In this document: one piece after another, positions 41,936-48,673 of the stretch
Position numbering within the stretch: the first letter of the stretch is position 1
Layout of the letters: every line of letters begins with the position of its first letter
Notes under the pieces: generated by a model
What the model was told of the DNA's origin: nothing
The model's input: the letters and a program-made list of their open reading frames with translations, nothing else
The model's database searches: none
Program-made: the position numbers and the translations under genes
NCBI RefSeq assembly: GCF_030732865.1
Contig: NZ_JASHKB010000028.1
Coordinates: 1-48,712 of the forward strand
Reading direction: 5' to 3'
Origin: Roseitalea sp. MMSF_3546
GTDB lineage: Bacteria > Pseudomonadota > Alphaproteobacteria > Rhizobiales > Rhizobiaceae
DNA length: 48,712 nucleotides

Positions 41936-42461
41936 GGGCCTCCAGAACCTTCTGCATGGCCGCCGTCTCCGTTCCCAACTCCGCCGCCATCAGCGCAGCC
42001 ACCCGCGCCGGCCAGTTCACCCACGCGTCGCGTTCCTCGCGCGCGAGCCGGAAGACCAGCGCCGTGGCGCGGTCGCGGTCGACGAGCTCGCCCTTCAGCT
42101 TCGCGAGCCGGATGCGCCGCTCCTGCGCCTTCAACACCTCGTGCGCCGTCTTCGCCTGCAGGAACGTCGTGCCGCCGCCCGTGACCGGCGCAGCCATGCC
42201 CTGTTCCCGCAGTGTGTCGCCGACAGCCGAGACCGCCGCCTCGGGCACGGGCTTCAGCTTCGGCGCCGGCGTCTTCCTGGTCTTGGACGGGTCAGTCGTC
42301 TCGGTCCGAAGCCGGTCCGAGGCCGCGGCGTCGATGCTGCCATCCTCGTGCAGGACGAGCCGGCCGGCGGCCTTCGCCTTCTGGATCGCGCCGCGCGACA
42401 GCCCGACATGGGCGGCGTACTGGCGCTCGCTCATGCCCCGCATCGCAAGCCCGATTATCAT
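41886..42461 (-). CDS. Terminase small subunit / DNA-packaging protein
   Basis: This 191-aa protein begins with a winged HTH (MRGMSERQYAAHVGLSRGAI and KAKAAGRLVLHEDGSID) as in Nu1-type packaging proteins. After a Pro/Lys linker a C-terminal helical region contains AKLKGELVDRDRATALVFRL. It would recognise the packaging site and load the large subunit. It is the first gene of the minus-strand packaging operon and is divergent from the DUF3489 cluster. Confidence 0.85.
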   Translation of the reverse strand: MIIGLAMRGMSERQYAAHVGLSRGAIQKAKAAGRLVLHEDGSIDAAASDRLRTETTDPSKTRKTPAPKLKPVPEAAVSAVGDTLREQGMAAPVTGGGTTFLQAKTAHEVLKAQERRIRLAKLKGELVDRDRATALVFRLAREERDAWVNWPARVAALMAAELGTETAAMQKVLEAHVRAHLEELAQPRIAL

Positions 42462-42473
42462 TCCAAGTCAGGC

Positions 42474-42492
42474 GCTTATCGAGTTGATAAGC
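42474..42492. promoter_or_regulatory. GCTTATC-GATAAGC dyad in a divergent promoter region
   Basis: GCTTATC and GATAAGC form perfect 7-bp arms around a 5-nt spacer (GAGTT). The dyad lies between the divergent terminase small subunit gene and the small + strand gene. It is a likely operator for a phage regulator that is not seen in the window. Confidence 0.5.
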
Positions 42493-42552
42493 CAGGCGCG
42501 TGGAGCGAACGTCCGATCACAAGGACGATGCAACTCACCCGGAGCCACCACG

Positions 42553-42825
42553 ATGACCACGCGCCTGAACCCGATCACCACCCCGCGCCACGAACTCCGC
42601 GCCGAGAAGGCCCGGCGCAATCGCGAGGCAGTCCTGAGCGCCTTCATCGGCAAGAAAGCAGAGATCGACGAGATGCTCGCTCGCCTGCAGGCGCTCAGCG
42701 ACGACCATTTCAACTGCCATCCCGACGAGGCGGGCTGGGCCATGGTCGGCACCCTCGAACACTACGCGAGCCTCCTGAAGCGCATCACCGACAGCGCCTT
42801 TGGTGAGGGCGAGCACGCCCGCTGA
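42553..42825 (+). CDS. Conserved small hypothetical protein
   Basis: This 90-aa protein begins TTRLNPITTPRHELRAEKAR and ends with DDHFNCHPDEAGWAMVG and LEHYASLLKRITD. Similar small proteins occur next to DUF3489 genes in Rhodobacteraceae. It is helical with no membrane part. The ATG follows a GGAG at about 9 bases; the frame is open upstream within the terminase genes but those starts are not credible. Its function is unknown. Confidence 0.7.
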   Translation: MTTRLNPITTPRHELRAEKARRNREAVLSAFIGKKAEIDEMLARLQALSDDHFNCHPDEAGWAMVGTLEHYASLLKRITDSAFGEGEHAR

Positions 42826-42869
42826 TCTCCGGCGCTGCCGGAACTCCCGCCGCGCGCCCTGCGCGGCTT

Positions 42870-42920
42870 GGGGTCGTAGAAGGCGCCGCATGTCGCGGGC
42901 CCGAATACGGAGACGACCCC
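42870..42920 (+). promoter_or_regulatory. Inverted repeat enclosing the leader of the DUF3489 gene
   Basis: GGGGTCGT (42870-42877) and ACGACCCC (42913-42920) are perfectly complementary 8-mers; the second ends at the base before the ATG. The presumed ribosome binding site (GGAG) lies just inside the loop. In mRNA this could form a stem that controls access to the start. Confidence 0.4.
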
Positions 42921-43442
42921 ATGACCCAGATCCAGCTTTCAGACGCCCAAGCCGTCATCCTGTCCACCGCCTGCGCGCGCGAGGACGGGGCGGTCTTTCC
43001 CGTCACCGCCAGCCTCAAGGGCGGCGCCGTCGGCAACGTCTGCAAGAGCCTTCTCAAGCAGGGCCTGATCGAGGAAATCGCCGCCACGGACCTCAACACG
43101 GTCTGGCGCCACGACGAGGAGCGCGGCCCGATCACGCTGCGCGCCACCCCGCTCGCCTACAGCACCCTCGGGATCACGGACGAGCAGGATGAGACACCGC
43201 CGGCGGAAACGCCGCCCGCCCCGGTCCAGCGCCGCAAGGGCACCAAGCAGGAGACGCTGATCGAGATGCTCCGCGCCGACGGCGGTGCGACGATCGACGA
43301 GATCGTCGAAGCCACCGGATGGCAGCCACATACCGTTCGGGGCGCCATGTCCGGCGCGCTGAAAAAGAAACTCGGGCTAAGCATCACCTCGGAGAAGGTC
43401 GAGGGGCGCGGGCGGGTCTACAGCCTGCCGCAAACACCCTGA
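42921..43442 (+). CDS. DUF3489 family protein
   Basis: This 173-aa protein has an N-terminal part with QLSDAQAVILSTACAREDG and a C-terminal winged-helix DUF3489 domain (RKGTKQETLIEMLRADGG, ATGWQPHTVRGAMSGALKK). The C-terminal domain is probably DNA-binding and is common in alphaproteobacterial chromosomes and phages. The middle Pro-rich linker (about 90-105) separates the parts. Transcription is opposite to the late genes. Its target is unknown. Confidence 0.85.
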   Translation: MTQIQLSDAQAVILSTACAREDGAVFPVTASLKGGAVGNVCKSLLKQGLIEEIAATDLNTVWRHDEERGPITLRATPLAYSTLGITDEQDETPPAETPPAPVQRRKGTKQETLIEMLRADGGATIDEIVEATGWQPHTVRGAMSGALKKKLGLSITSEKVEGRGRVYSLPQTP

Positions 43443-43495
43443 GCTGAGCCACTGCTCGCAGTTGCGGAGATGTGGAAACCATTGGAGGAGCTTCT

Positions 43496-43582
43496 ATGAA
43501 CGAGGTGCGTGTTCAGGTAGAGTCGTGTCACGCACCCCTTGGGATAAGTGAGTATGTCCTCGGATGGACGAGCGCTTTTTAA
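43496..43582 (+). CDS. 28-aa leader ORF with strong ribosome binding site
   Basis: GGAGGAG lies 5 bases before this ATG, the best ribosome binding site in the neighbourhood. The ORF encodes 28 residues (start MNEVRVQVESC, end WTSAF) and overlaps the next gene by 19 bases. Within it, GGTGCGTG (43504-43511) and CACGCACC (43529-43536) form a perfect 8-bp stem with a 17-nt loop. It could couple translation of the membrane protein gene to a leader peptide, or be an attenuator. It may also be a chance ORF. Confidence 0.4.
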   Translation: MNEVRVQVESCHAPLGISEYVLGWTSAF

Positions 43583-44253
43583 GGTATATTGGGCTACCGG
43601 CCGCTGTTGCGGCGTCAGTTGGCCTAACATGGGACACTTTCACGGGGCTCGATCTGATCCCGCGTCTCATCGCGACGTTGGCCCTTGCCGTGCTTGCTCA
43701 AGAAATTTTGGCTCGCTCTCTGGCACCTGATCCCCCGGCGCCAGAAGTTGGGTTCACGCCAAAGCAGCAGGGCGAAGCGACAAGTTACTGGAGGTTTGCG
43801 GTTTCCGCTGTAGCAATTCTGGTTTGCTCTTCCATTTTTGCCGGGCTTGCATGGCTACAGACCGAGCGTTTAGTGATAACAGCGTCGCGTGATGCACTAA
43901 ACGGATCGCAATCCCTGCACTTGTCAGCCTCTTGGGAAGAAGCTGACCACATCACTCTGTCTCTGCCTCCACCACCTGTAGAATGCAATATCCGAGAGGT
44001 TGGCGCATCTCTGACAGAAATCGATTGGGATCAGCCAGATCGGACGCTCCGCATAGACAATTTCGTTTCGCCGCAGTCAGTGACGGTTATCTGCAATACG
44101 CCAACATTGATCTCTGAACGCGATATTCAGGTCGTGGGATCATCAGATGGCCCCTACTTCGAGAGCGATCTAATCCCGATAAAATTCGCCATCTTTGCCA
44201 TAGGAGTAGCACTATGCCTGTACGGTCTCTTTCGGCTAAGGAAACTGTCCTAG
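43564..44253 (+). CDS. Unknown membrane protein, moron-like
   Basis: This 229-aa protein has hydrophobic helices at about 8-24, 31-50, 76-98 and 203-223, with a polar region of about 100 residues between the last two (SASWEEADHITLSLPPPPVE and later ESDLIPIKF). I do not recognise a family. Base composition is AT-richer than the phage genes on either side. It lies on the opposite strand from the late genes and overlaps the following secreted-protein gene by 40 bases. This suggests a lysogenic-conversion cargo pair acting at the envelope; the function is unknown. Confidence 0.7.
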   Translation: MDERFLRYIGLPAAVAASVGLTWDTFTGLDLIPRLIATLALAVLAQEILARSLAPDPPAPEVGFTPKQQGEATSYWRFAVSAVAILVCSSIFAGLAWLQTERLVITASRDALNGSQSLHLSASWEEADHITLSLPPPPVECNIREVGASLTEIDWDQPDRTLRIDNFVSPQSVTVICNTPTLISERDIQVVGSSDGPYFESDLIPIKFAIFAIGVALCLYGLFRLRKLS

Positions 44254-44810
44254 TCGCTCTTCTTACAAGCGCTCACTTGCCTTCGATAGCGTTTGCCGAC
44301 AACTTTCATCCGGGCCGAGTTATCGAGCGTGGAAGTAGTGCTCCGGTCTCTTCAGATGTTAAAGCTTGGGAACCGAACCAACGAACTGATCAAGGCAGCT
44401 GCCCTGAATATGGCAGTTCACCCGTCGATGCTCAAATATCGGACGGTTCAACTGGTGAATTTGGGCTTAAAGTTCCGACCGACGTAAGAAGCTATCACGT
44501 AGTATACTGCGCGAATGGTTACCACAATCGAGTTGATCGACACATCCCCAATGGTAGTGACGGGTCCCCTGTCATTCCGATACCCGCACAACTGCGAGCA
44601 CAGTCTGAGACGGCGGCAGTTGAAGACGACACTGTTCGGCTTGCCGTCTTCGCCTTGAACGAGTTGGCATACTTGTTTGAGGTCAATCCGGAAGGATTCA
44701 ACGCGGCCTTGTCGGAGTATAGTGGAGTCGTCGCCGAAAGGGACGGCGGCGCTGGCGAAGTCTTGGGGATCCTTCCAGACCTGATAGCGCAATGGGCGTC
44801 TTCTCCATAG
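44214..44810 (+). CDS. Unknown secreted/periplasmic protein, moron-like
   Basis: This 198-aa protein has an N-terminal signal peptide (ETVLVALLTSAHLPSIAFA, cleavage about residue 28-29). A domain at about 70-125 with DGSTGEFGLKVPTDVRSYHV and CANGYHNRVDRHI resembles transthyretin-like/carboxypeptidase-regulatory folds. Cysteines at two places could form a disulfide in the periplasm. The overlap with the membrane protein gene indicates co-translation. Its last 113 bases overlap the convergent DUF7220 frame. No known family is claimed. Confidence 0.7.
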   Translation: MPVRSLSAKETVLVALLTSAHLPSIAFADNFHPGRVIERGSSAPVSSDVKAWEPNQRTDQGSCPEYGSSPVDAQISDGSTGEFGLKVPTDVRSYHVVYCANGYHNRVDRHIPNGSDGSPVIPIPAQLRAQSETAAVEDDTVRLAVFALNELAYLFEVNPEGFNAALSEYSGVVAERDGGAGEVLGILPDLIAQWASSP

Positions 44811-45063
44811 TAGGAGTTGCATGAAACGCGGAGCTCTTCGGCCTATTTGAGTATAGTCTAATTGCCTCGAACAGTCGCCGCAGGGCGAAGGACCGTGCGA
44901 TGCTCACCACCGTGAACACCGCGCCCATCTTCAGGTTCTGCGCCAGCGTCGTGTGCAGCCCGAATACCGGGAAGATCAGGATCTGCGTCACGACCGCGAC
45001 GCCGTAGCCGACCGCCACGTTGGCGACGGCCTCGACCAGCGACATGGCCCGGCTCTGTTTCAT
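44698..45063 (-). CDS. DUF7220 family membrane protein with run-on C-terminus
   Basis: Residues 1-70 match DUF7220, a small phage protein with two membrane helices (ANVAVGYGVAVVTQILIF and MGAVFTVVSIARSFALRR). Relatives end soon after RRLFEAIR. Here the frame continues for about 50 basic residues (from LYSNRP on) into the 3' end of the convergent secreted-protein gene. This run-on suggests that the insertion of the + strand cassette removed the original stop. It starts within the last bases of the methyltransferase gene (ATGA-type overlap). Confidence 0.8.
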   Translation of the reverse strand: MKQSRAMSLVEAVANVAVGYGVAVVTQILIFPVFGLHTTLAQNLKMGAVFTVVSIARSFALRRLFEAIRLYSNRPKSSAFHATPTMEKTPIALSGLEGSPRLRQRRRPFRRRLHYTPTRPR

Positions 45064-46391
45064 GCGGCTGCATCCTGCTCCTTCGCGGATAGGTCCAGCC
45101 GCTCGGCCTTTAACCCCGCGAAGGTCCGACCATCGCCGTCGAGTATCGCATCGCGGCCTGTCTCGGCCTGCCAGCGCTCCACGGCGACGTCGACGTAAGC
45201 CGGGCTGATTTCCATCGCGAAGACGCGGCGGCCGTTGGCCTCGCCCGCCATGATCTGCGAGCCCGAGCCCGAGAAGGGCTCGTAGCAGAGCCCGCCACGG
45301 GCGACGTGCTGGCGCATCGGGATGCCGAAGGCGTCGAGCGGCTTCGGCGTGGGGTGGTCGGGGCGCTCGTCCTTGGCGAAGCTGGGCATCTCCCAGGTCG
45401 ACGGCAGCGTCTGCTCGGCCACCTTCGGCGGGCGGTTCGGGCGGCGCCAGCCCATGAAACAGGGCTCGTGCTTCCAGAGGTAGTGCGACCGGGTCAGAAC
45501 CCCGCGGTCCTTCACCCAGATGATCTGCTGGTGGACGAAGGCGCCGGCCTTCTCCCAGCAAGCTTCGAGCATCGCCTGGCGGCGCGAGGCATGCCAGCAA
45601 TACCAAGCCGCATCCTCCGTGATCGCCTCTGCCACGGCGGCGGCGATGAACCCGTCGTAGAGATCGGCCCCCTGGCTCGAGTCGTCCCAGGTGACGCCGT
45701 AGGACTGGCTCCAGTCCTTGTTCCGCGTCGGGTGGTTCGAGCCGTCGTAGTCCACGAGATACGGCGGGTCCGTCGCGAACAGGACCGCGCGTTCGCCATT
45801 CATCAGGCGGCGGACATCGTCGTGGCTGGTCGAGTCCCCGCACAGCAGTCGATGATCCCCGAGGATCCACAGATCGCCCGCGCGCGACGCCGGGTTACGC
45901 GGCGGTTCGGGGATGGTCACCGGCGGCACGGAGCCCCCGGCGCCACCTTCTTCTTCACCGCCCCCGTCCGGATCGAAGGCCAGCAGCTTGTCGAGTTCGC
46001 CATCGGAAAAACCGACCAGCGACAGGTCATAATCGTCTGCGAGCAGGTCCTGCAACTCGGCCGACAGAAGCGCCTCGTCCCAGCTGCCGAGTTCCGTCAG
46101 CTTATTGTCCGCGATGCGATAGGCGCGGCGCTGCGCCTCGGTCAGATGCCCGAGCACGATCACCGGCGCCTCGCTCAGCCCCAGCTGCGTGGCGGCCAGG
46201 ACGCGCCCGTGGCCGGCGATCAGCTCGCCGTCCTCGCCGACGAGGCACGGCACGGTCCAGCCGAACTCCGCCATGCTGGCGGCGATCTTCGCGACTTGGT
46301 CGGCGCCATGCACCTTCGCGTTCTTCGCGTAGGGCTGGAGCTTGGCCAGCGGCCAAGTCTCGATCCGCTCGGGGGCGAAGCTCAACGTCAT
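45060..46391 (-). CDS. ParB-like/DNA methyltransferase fusion protein
   Basis: This 442-aa protein combines an N-terminal ParB/Srx-like domain (IETWPLAKLQPYAKNAKVHG; ELIAGHGRVLAA near 57-68) with a C-terminal SAM-dependent methyltransferase. The catalytic motif TDPPYLVDYDG (Asp208-Tyr211) precedes the SAM-binding FSGSG (373-377), the order of beta-class N4-cytosine/N6-adenine enzymes. No restriction partner adjoins it, so it is an orphan phage methylase, likely protecting phage DNA or timing packaging. The ATG at 46391 is chosen at the start of homology; an upstream start at 46463 adds 24 unrelated residues. Confidence 0.92.
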   Translation of the reverse strand: MTLSFAPERIETWPLAKLQPYAKNAKVHGADQVAKIAASMAEFGWTVPCLVGEDGELIAGHGRVLAATQLGLSEAPVIVLGHLTEAQRRAYRIADNKLTELGSWDEALLSAELQDLLADDYDLSLVGFSDGELDKLLAFDPDGGGEEEGGAGGSVPPVTIPEPPRNPASRAGDLWILGDHRLLCGDSTSHDDVRRLMNGERAVLFATDPPYLVDYDGSNHPTRNKDWSQSYGVTWDDSSQGADLYDGFIAAAVAEAITEDAAWYCWHASRRQAMLEACWEKAGAFVHQQIIWVKDRGVLTRSHYLWKHEPCFMGWRRPNRPPKVAEQTLPSTWEMPSFAKDERPDHPTPKPLDAFGIPMRQHVARGGLCYEPFSGSGSQIMAGEANGRRVFAMEISPAYVDVAVERWQAETGRDAILDGDGRTFAGLKAERLDLSAKEQDAAA

Positions 46392-46695
46392 GGGCGGGTG
46401 GTTTCCGTCGATCAGGTGGATGCCGGCCGGACTCCGGACTCCGGATGCCTCGCCGGACTCCACGCGGGGTCCAGCGGCATTCGGGGTATCCGGCCCAAAG
46501 GCCAGCGTTCATTGGGGTTCGTGCGGGTGGCGGGTGGCTCCGGCTTCCGGGTGGCTTCCCAAAAATCCGGCCCTGACGCTGGCGAAATGCCGAGCCAAGC
46601 CCGCCAGCATACGCAAGTCGCCCGGAAGGAACCGCTTTTAGCTAGAAGCGGGTCTACCGTAGCTCAGTTAACTTTGGTCAGCTGAAGAGAGGAAA
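46392..46695. other. Intergenic stretch with tandem CCGGACT and a stem-loop
   Basis: No convincing gene is seen in these 304 bases. The part next to the methyltransferase holds three close copies of CCGGACT. A CCGCTT-8 nt-AAGCGG hairpin (46632-46651) lies near the end of the repeat-protein gene and might terminate its minus-strand transcript, although no T-tract follows. Confidence 0.4.
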
Positions 46696-47346
46696 TCACC
46701 GCCGCTGTGGGGCCCAGCCACCCCAACATATGCTGCTACCATCAGAACTCTCACGAATACCTTGGTAGAGCCCGCCACAGGCTACATGACCTCCGTCAGA
46801 GCTCTCCAGATAGTGGTCGTAGAGGCCCCCTGCGCAAACGTACGTCCCGTCCGAGCTTTCGGCCCGGTAATCGTATAGCCCGCCGCACGCAACATGACTT
46901 CCATCCGAGCTTTCCACTCGGTAGTCGTAGCGACCTCCAGCACAAACATGCGTCCCGTCAGAACTCTCCGCACGGTAATCATACAGTCCGCCGCAGGCGA
47001 CGTAGCTACCATCGGAGCTTTCGACCCGGTAGTCATAAAGCCCTCCGGCGCATACGTGCGAACCGTCGGAACTCTCAGCCCGGTAATCATACAGTCCGCC
47101 GCAGGCAACATAGCTGCCGTCCGAGCTTTCCACCCGGTAGTCATAGAGCCCTCCAGCGCAGACGTGCGTGCCATCAGAGCTTTCTGCATGGTAGTTGTAG
47201 CCACAGCCACAGATCACCAAAGATGTGCCCACCCGCTCATAGTAGTCGAAGCCCGGCAGACAACGGAAATCCCGGTCCTGTGCCTGAACGAGATTTGTGC
47301 AAAGACCGAGGCAAAAGGAGATCGCCGCTACATTTTGCGCTTTCAT
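46696..47346 (-). CDS. Secreted protein of nine 18-residue cysteine repeats
   Basis: A signal peptide (about 1-22, ending LVQA) precedes a short cysteine-containing region (about 23-43). Nine tandem 18-residue repeats at 44-205 follow, and a short ICWGGW cap. The repeat consensus is YDYRxESSDGSxVxxGGL with exactly one Cys in the repeats of the regular array; the Cys alternates between two adjacent positions (VCAGG / VACGG), so the real period is 36 residues. ESSDG is identical in all nine. The period fits a beta-solenoid with a ladder of paired cysteines. No known family is recognised. It lies between the methyltransferase and DUF6362 genes and could act in the periplasm or outside the cell. 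Confidence 0.8.
   Translation of the reverse strand: MKAQNVAAISFCLGLCTNLVQAQDRDFRCLPGFDYYERVGTSLVICGCGYNYHAESSDGTHVCAGGLYDYRVESSDGSYVACGGLYDYRAESSDGSHVCAGGLYDYRVESSDGSYVACGGLYDYRAESSDGTHVCAGGRYDYRVESSDGSHVACGGLYDYRAESSDGTYVCAGGLYDHYLESSDGGHVACGGLYQGIRESSDGSSICWGGWAPQRR
46732..47217 (-). repeat. Nine in-frame 54-bp coding repeats
   Basis: The DNA behind the repeat protein is nine tandem 54-bp units that differ mostly at third positions and at the alternating Cys codon. Paired as 108-bp units they are more alike, which suggests growth by duplication of a two-repeat unit. Such arrays change copy number easily. Confidence 0.85.
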
Positions 47347-47392
47347 TACAGTCCGTAGGCTAGAGAACTCATCCGACAGCGCAAGCGATGAA

Positions 47393-47422
47393 CGGCAGGC
47401 GGACCGATGTCAACGCCTGCCG
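47393..47422. promoter_or_regulatory. 9-bp inverted repeat upstream of the repeat-protein gene
   Basis: CGGCAGGCG and CGCCTGCCG are perfect 9-bp arms around 12 nt. On the minus strand a TTGACA hexamer lies at the loop edge, but no good -10 element is seen at the right distance. It may be an operator or a terminator hairpin of the upstream DUF6362 transcript. Confidence 0.4.
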
Positions 47423-47533
47423 AATTTTGCTTGCGCGCGCCTCTCCCGAGCTTATCCCGAACCTAGCCTCTGAGCCGCTTTTCTGTCCCGTCGAAAACTG
47501 TCCGCCGCACACCTTCCCCTGTGGCGCGCAGGG

Positions 47534-47962
47534 TTACGCGCCACCGGCCAGTTCGATCACGCGCCGCTTCGACAGGTTGCGGTTGAACCGCCGGCGGTTG
47601 AGCTTCAGCGAGATGACGCAAAGCCCGTAGAGCCAGTGCTGGTGGGCGGCCGAGCGCTGCAGCCCGACCGTCCAGCAGATGGTCTTCCACCGCTCACCAT
47701 GGGCGCGCATCCAGACGATCTTGCCGTCGACGGGGTCGAGGCAGGCGGTCCAGGTCAGCGTCTCCTCCATCCGGCTGATCGCCTGCGGCGAGGGCAGCAC
47801 CCGCATGGGCTTCGGCTCCTGGCCAACCTTGTCGGCGAAGGAATGGATGATCTCGGGCCACGTGCTGAAGTAGCCCTGCCGTCGCGGCTCGGGCAGGCGC
47901 TTGAGCACGAAGGCCGCTTCGGCGAGACGGGCCTCGACGAGGGACGGGGTCCACTTATCCAT
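47534..47962 (-). CDS. DUF6362 family protein
   Basis: This 142-aa protein has KWTPSLVEARLAEAAFVLKR, PEPRRQGYFSTWPEIIHSF and a later part with WMRAHGERWKTICWTVGLQR, typical of DUF6362. The C-terminal section looks like a helix-turn-helix (GERWKTICWTVGLQRSAAHQ), so it may bind DNA. It lies in the early/middle phage gene cluster just upstream of the packaging region and overlaps the next gene by 8 bases. No function is established. Confidence 0.82.
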   Translation of the reverse strand: MDKWTPSLVEARLAEAAFVLKRLPEPRRQGYFSTWPEIIHSFADKVGQEPKPMRVLPSPQAISRMEETLTWTACLDPVDGKIVWMRAHGERWKTICWTVGLQRSAAHQHWLYGLCVISLKLNRRRFNRNLSKRRVIELAGGA

Positions 47963-48155
47963 GGCGCCCTCCCTCGTCGGAGGGGCGCGGTCCGTAGAGC
48001 TTTTCGCCGATCTGGCGGACGAGTTCGCGTTCCGGCCAGGTCAGCCGCGCGTCCTCGAGCGATACGGCAAGCACACCCTGCTCGCGCCAGCCGTCGCGCT
48101 TCACCTGTTCCGGATCTCGGCGCTGGCCGCCGTAGCCCTTGGGATGCCACCTCAT
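47955..48155 (-). CDS. Small conserved phage protein, unknown
   Basis: This 66-aa basic protein begins MRWHPKGYGGQRRDPEQVKR and has ARLTWPERELVRQIGEKLYG near the end. It overlaps its neighbours on both sides (4 and 8 bases), which supports a real, coupled gene. No domain is recognised. It is likely a small phage DNA-metabolism accessory by position. Confidence 0.65.
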   Translation of the reverse strand: MRWHPKGYGGQRRDPEQVKRDGWREQGVLAVSLEDARLTWPERELVRQIGEKLYGPRPSDEGGRHG

Positions 48156-48673
48156 GCGACACCCCCGTTGGTCTCGATCGCCCAGAGCAGAAGCGCGATG
48201 GCGTCAGCCTCGTTGTCGTCCACGGGGCTGAAACCCCGGGCCCGCGCAGCGGCGATCATCGCCGCCTTCGGCGCATTGCCCTTGCCGGTGGCGTGACGCT
48301 TGATCGTGCCGACAGGAACGCCGGCATAGGGTACGCCCCGCAGTTCCGCCCATGCCGTGAGCGTGGCCATGAGGCCGCCATAGACATGGGCCGCATCGGT
48401 TCCGGCGTGGCGGCGCACTTCCTCGAACCAGATCGCGGCGATCGGCCCCGACAGCCGGTCGATCTCGGTGAGCCAGTTCGTGAAGCGCAGGTAGCGCATG
48501 CCGCCGCCGTCGTAGCGGCCGGGGCGGAAGCAGGCGGTCCCGCTGGTGATCAGCCCTTCGGCCGAGCGCAATGCCCAGCCGGTGCTGGTGCCGAGATCGA
48601 GCGCGAGAATGCAGCGGTCGAGAGTGCCGGCAGCCGTGAGAGGCGCCGGGGCGATGTGTGGGGAGCGGTCCAT
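48152..48673 (-). CDS. RuvC-like Holliday junction resolvase of the phage
   Basis: This 173-aa protein has an RNase H-like RuvC fold: first acidic strand CILALDLGTSTGWAL, the Glu strand AIWFEEV and the C-terminal acidic helix DDNEADAIALLLWA. Phage enzymes of this type resolve branched DNA before packaging. The ATG is decided by an AGGAGG placed 5 bases upstream. It overlaps the next gene by 4 bases. The 39 bases before it are the end of an upstream gene or spacer cut by the window edge. Confidence 0.87.
   Translation of the reverse strand: MDRSPHIAPAPLTAAGTLDRCILALDLGTSTGWALRSAEGLITSGTACFRPGRYDGGGMRYLRFTNWLTEIDRLSGPIAAIWFEEVRRHAGTDAAHVYGGLMATLTAWAELRGVPYAGVPVGTIKRHATGKGNAPKAAMIAAARARGFSPVDDNEADAIALLLWAIETNGGVA

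Noticed and set aside
39680-42184. Long + strand open frame opposite terminase
   Set aside because: It mirrors the third-position GC of the terminase gene and shows no domain or ribosome binding site.
46732-47217. Regularly spaced repeats that resemble a CRISPR array
   Set aside because: The 54-bp units are contiguous with no unique spacers, stay in one reading frame and encode an 18-residue protein repeat.
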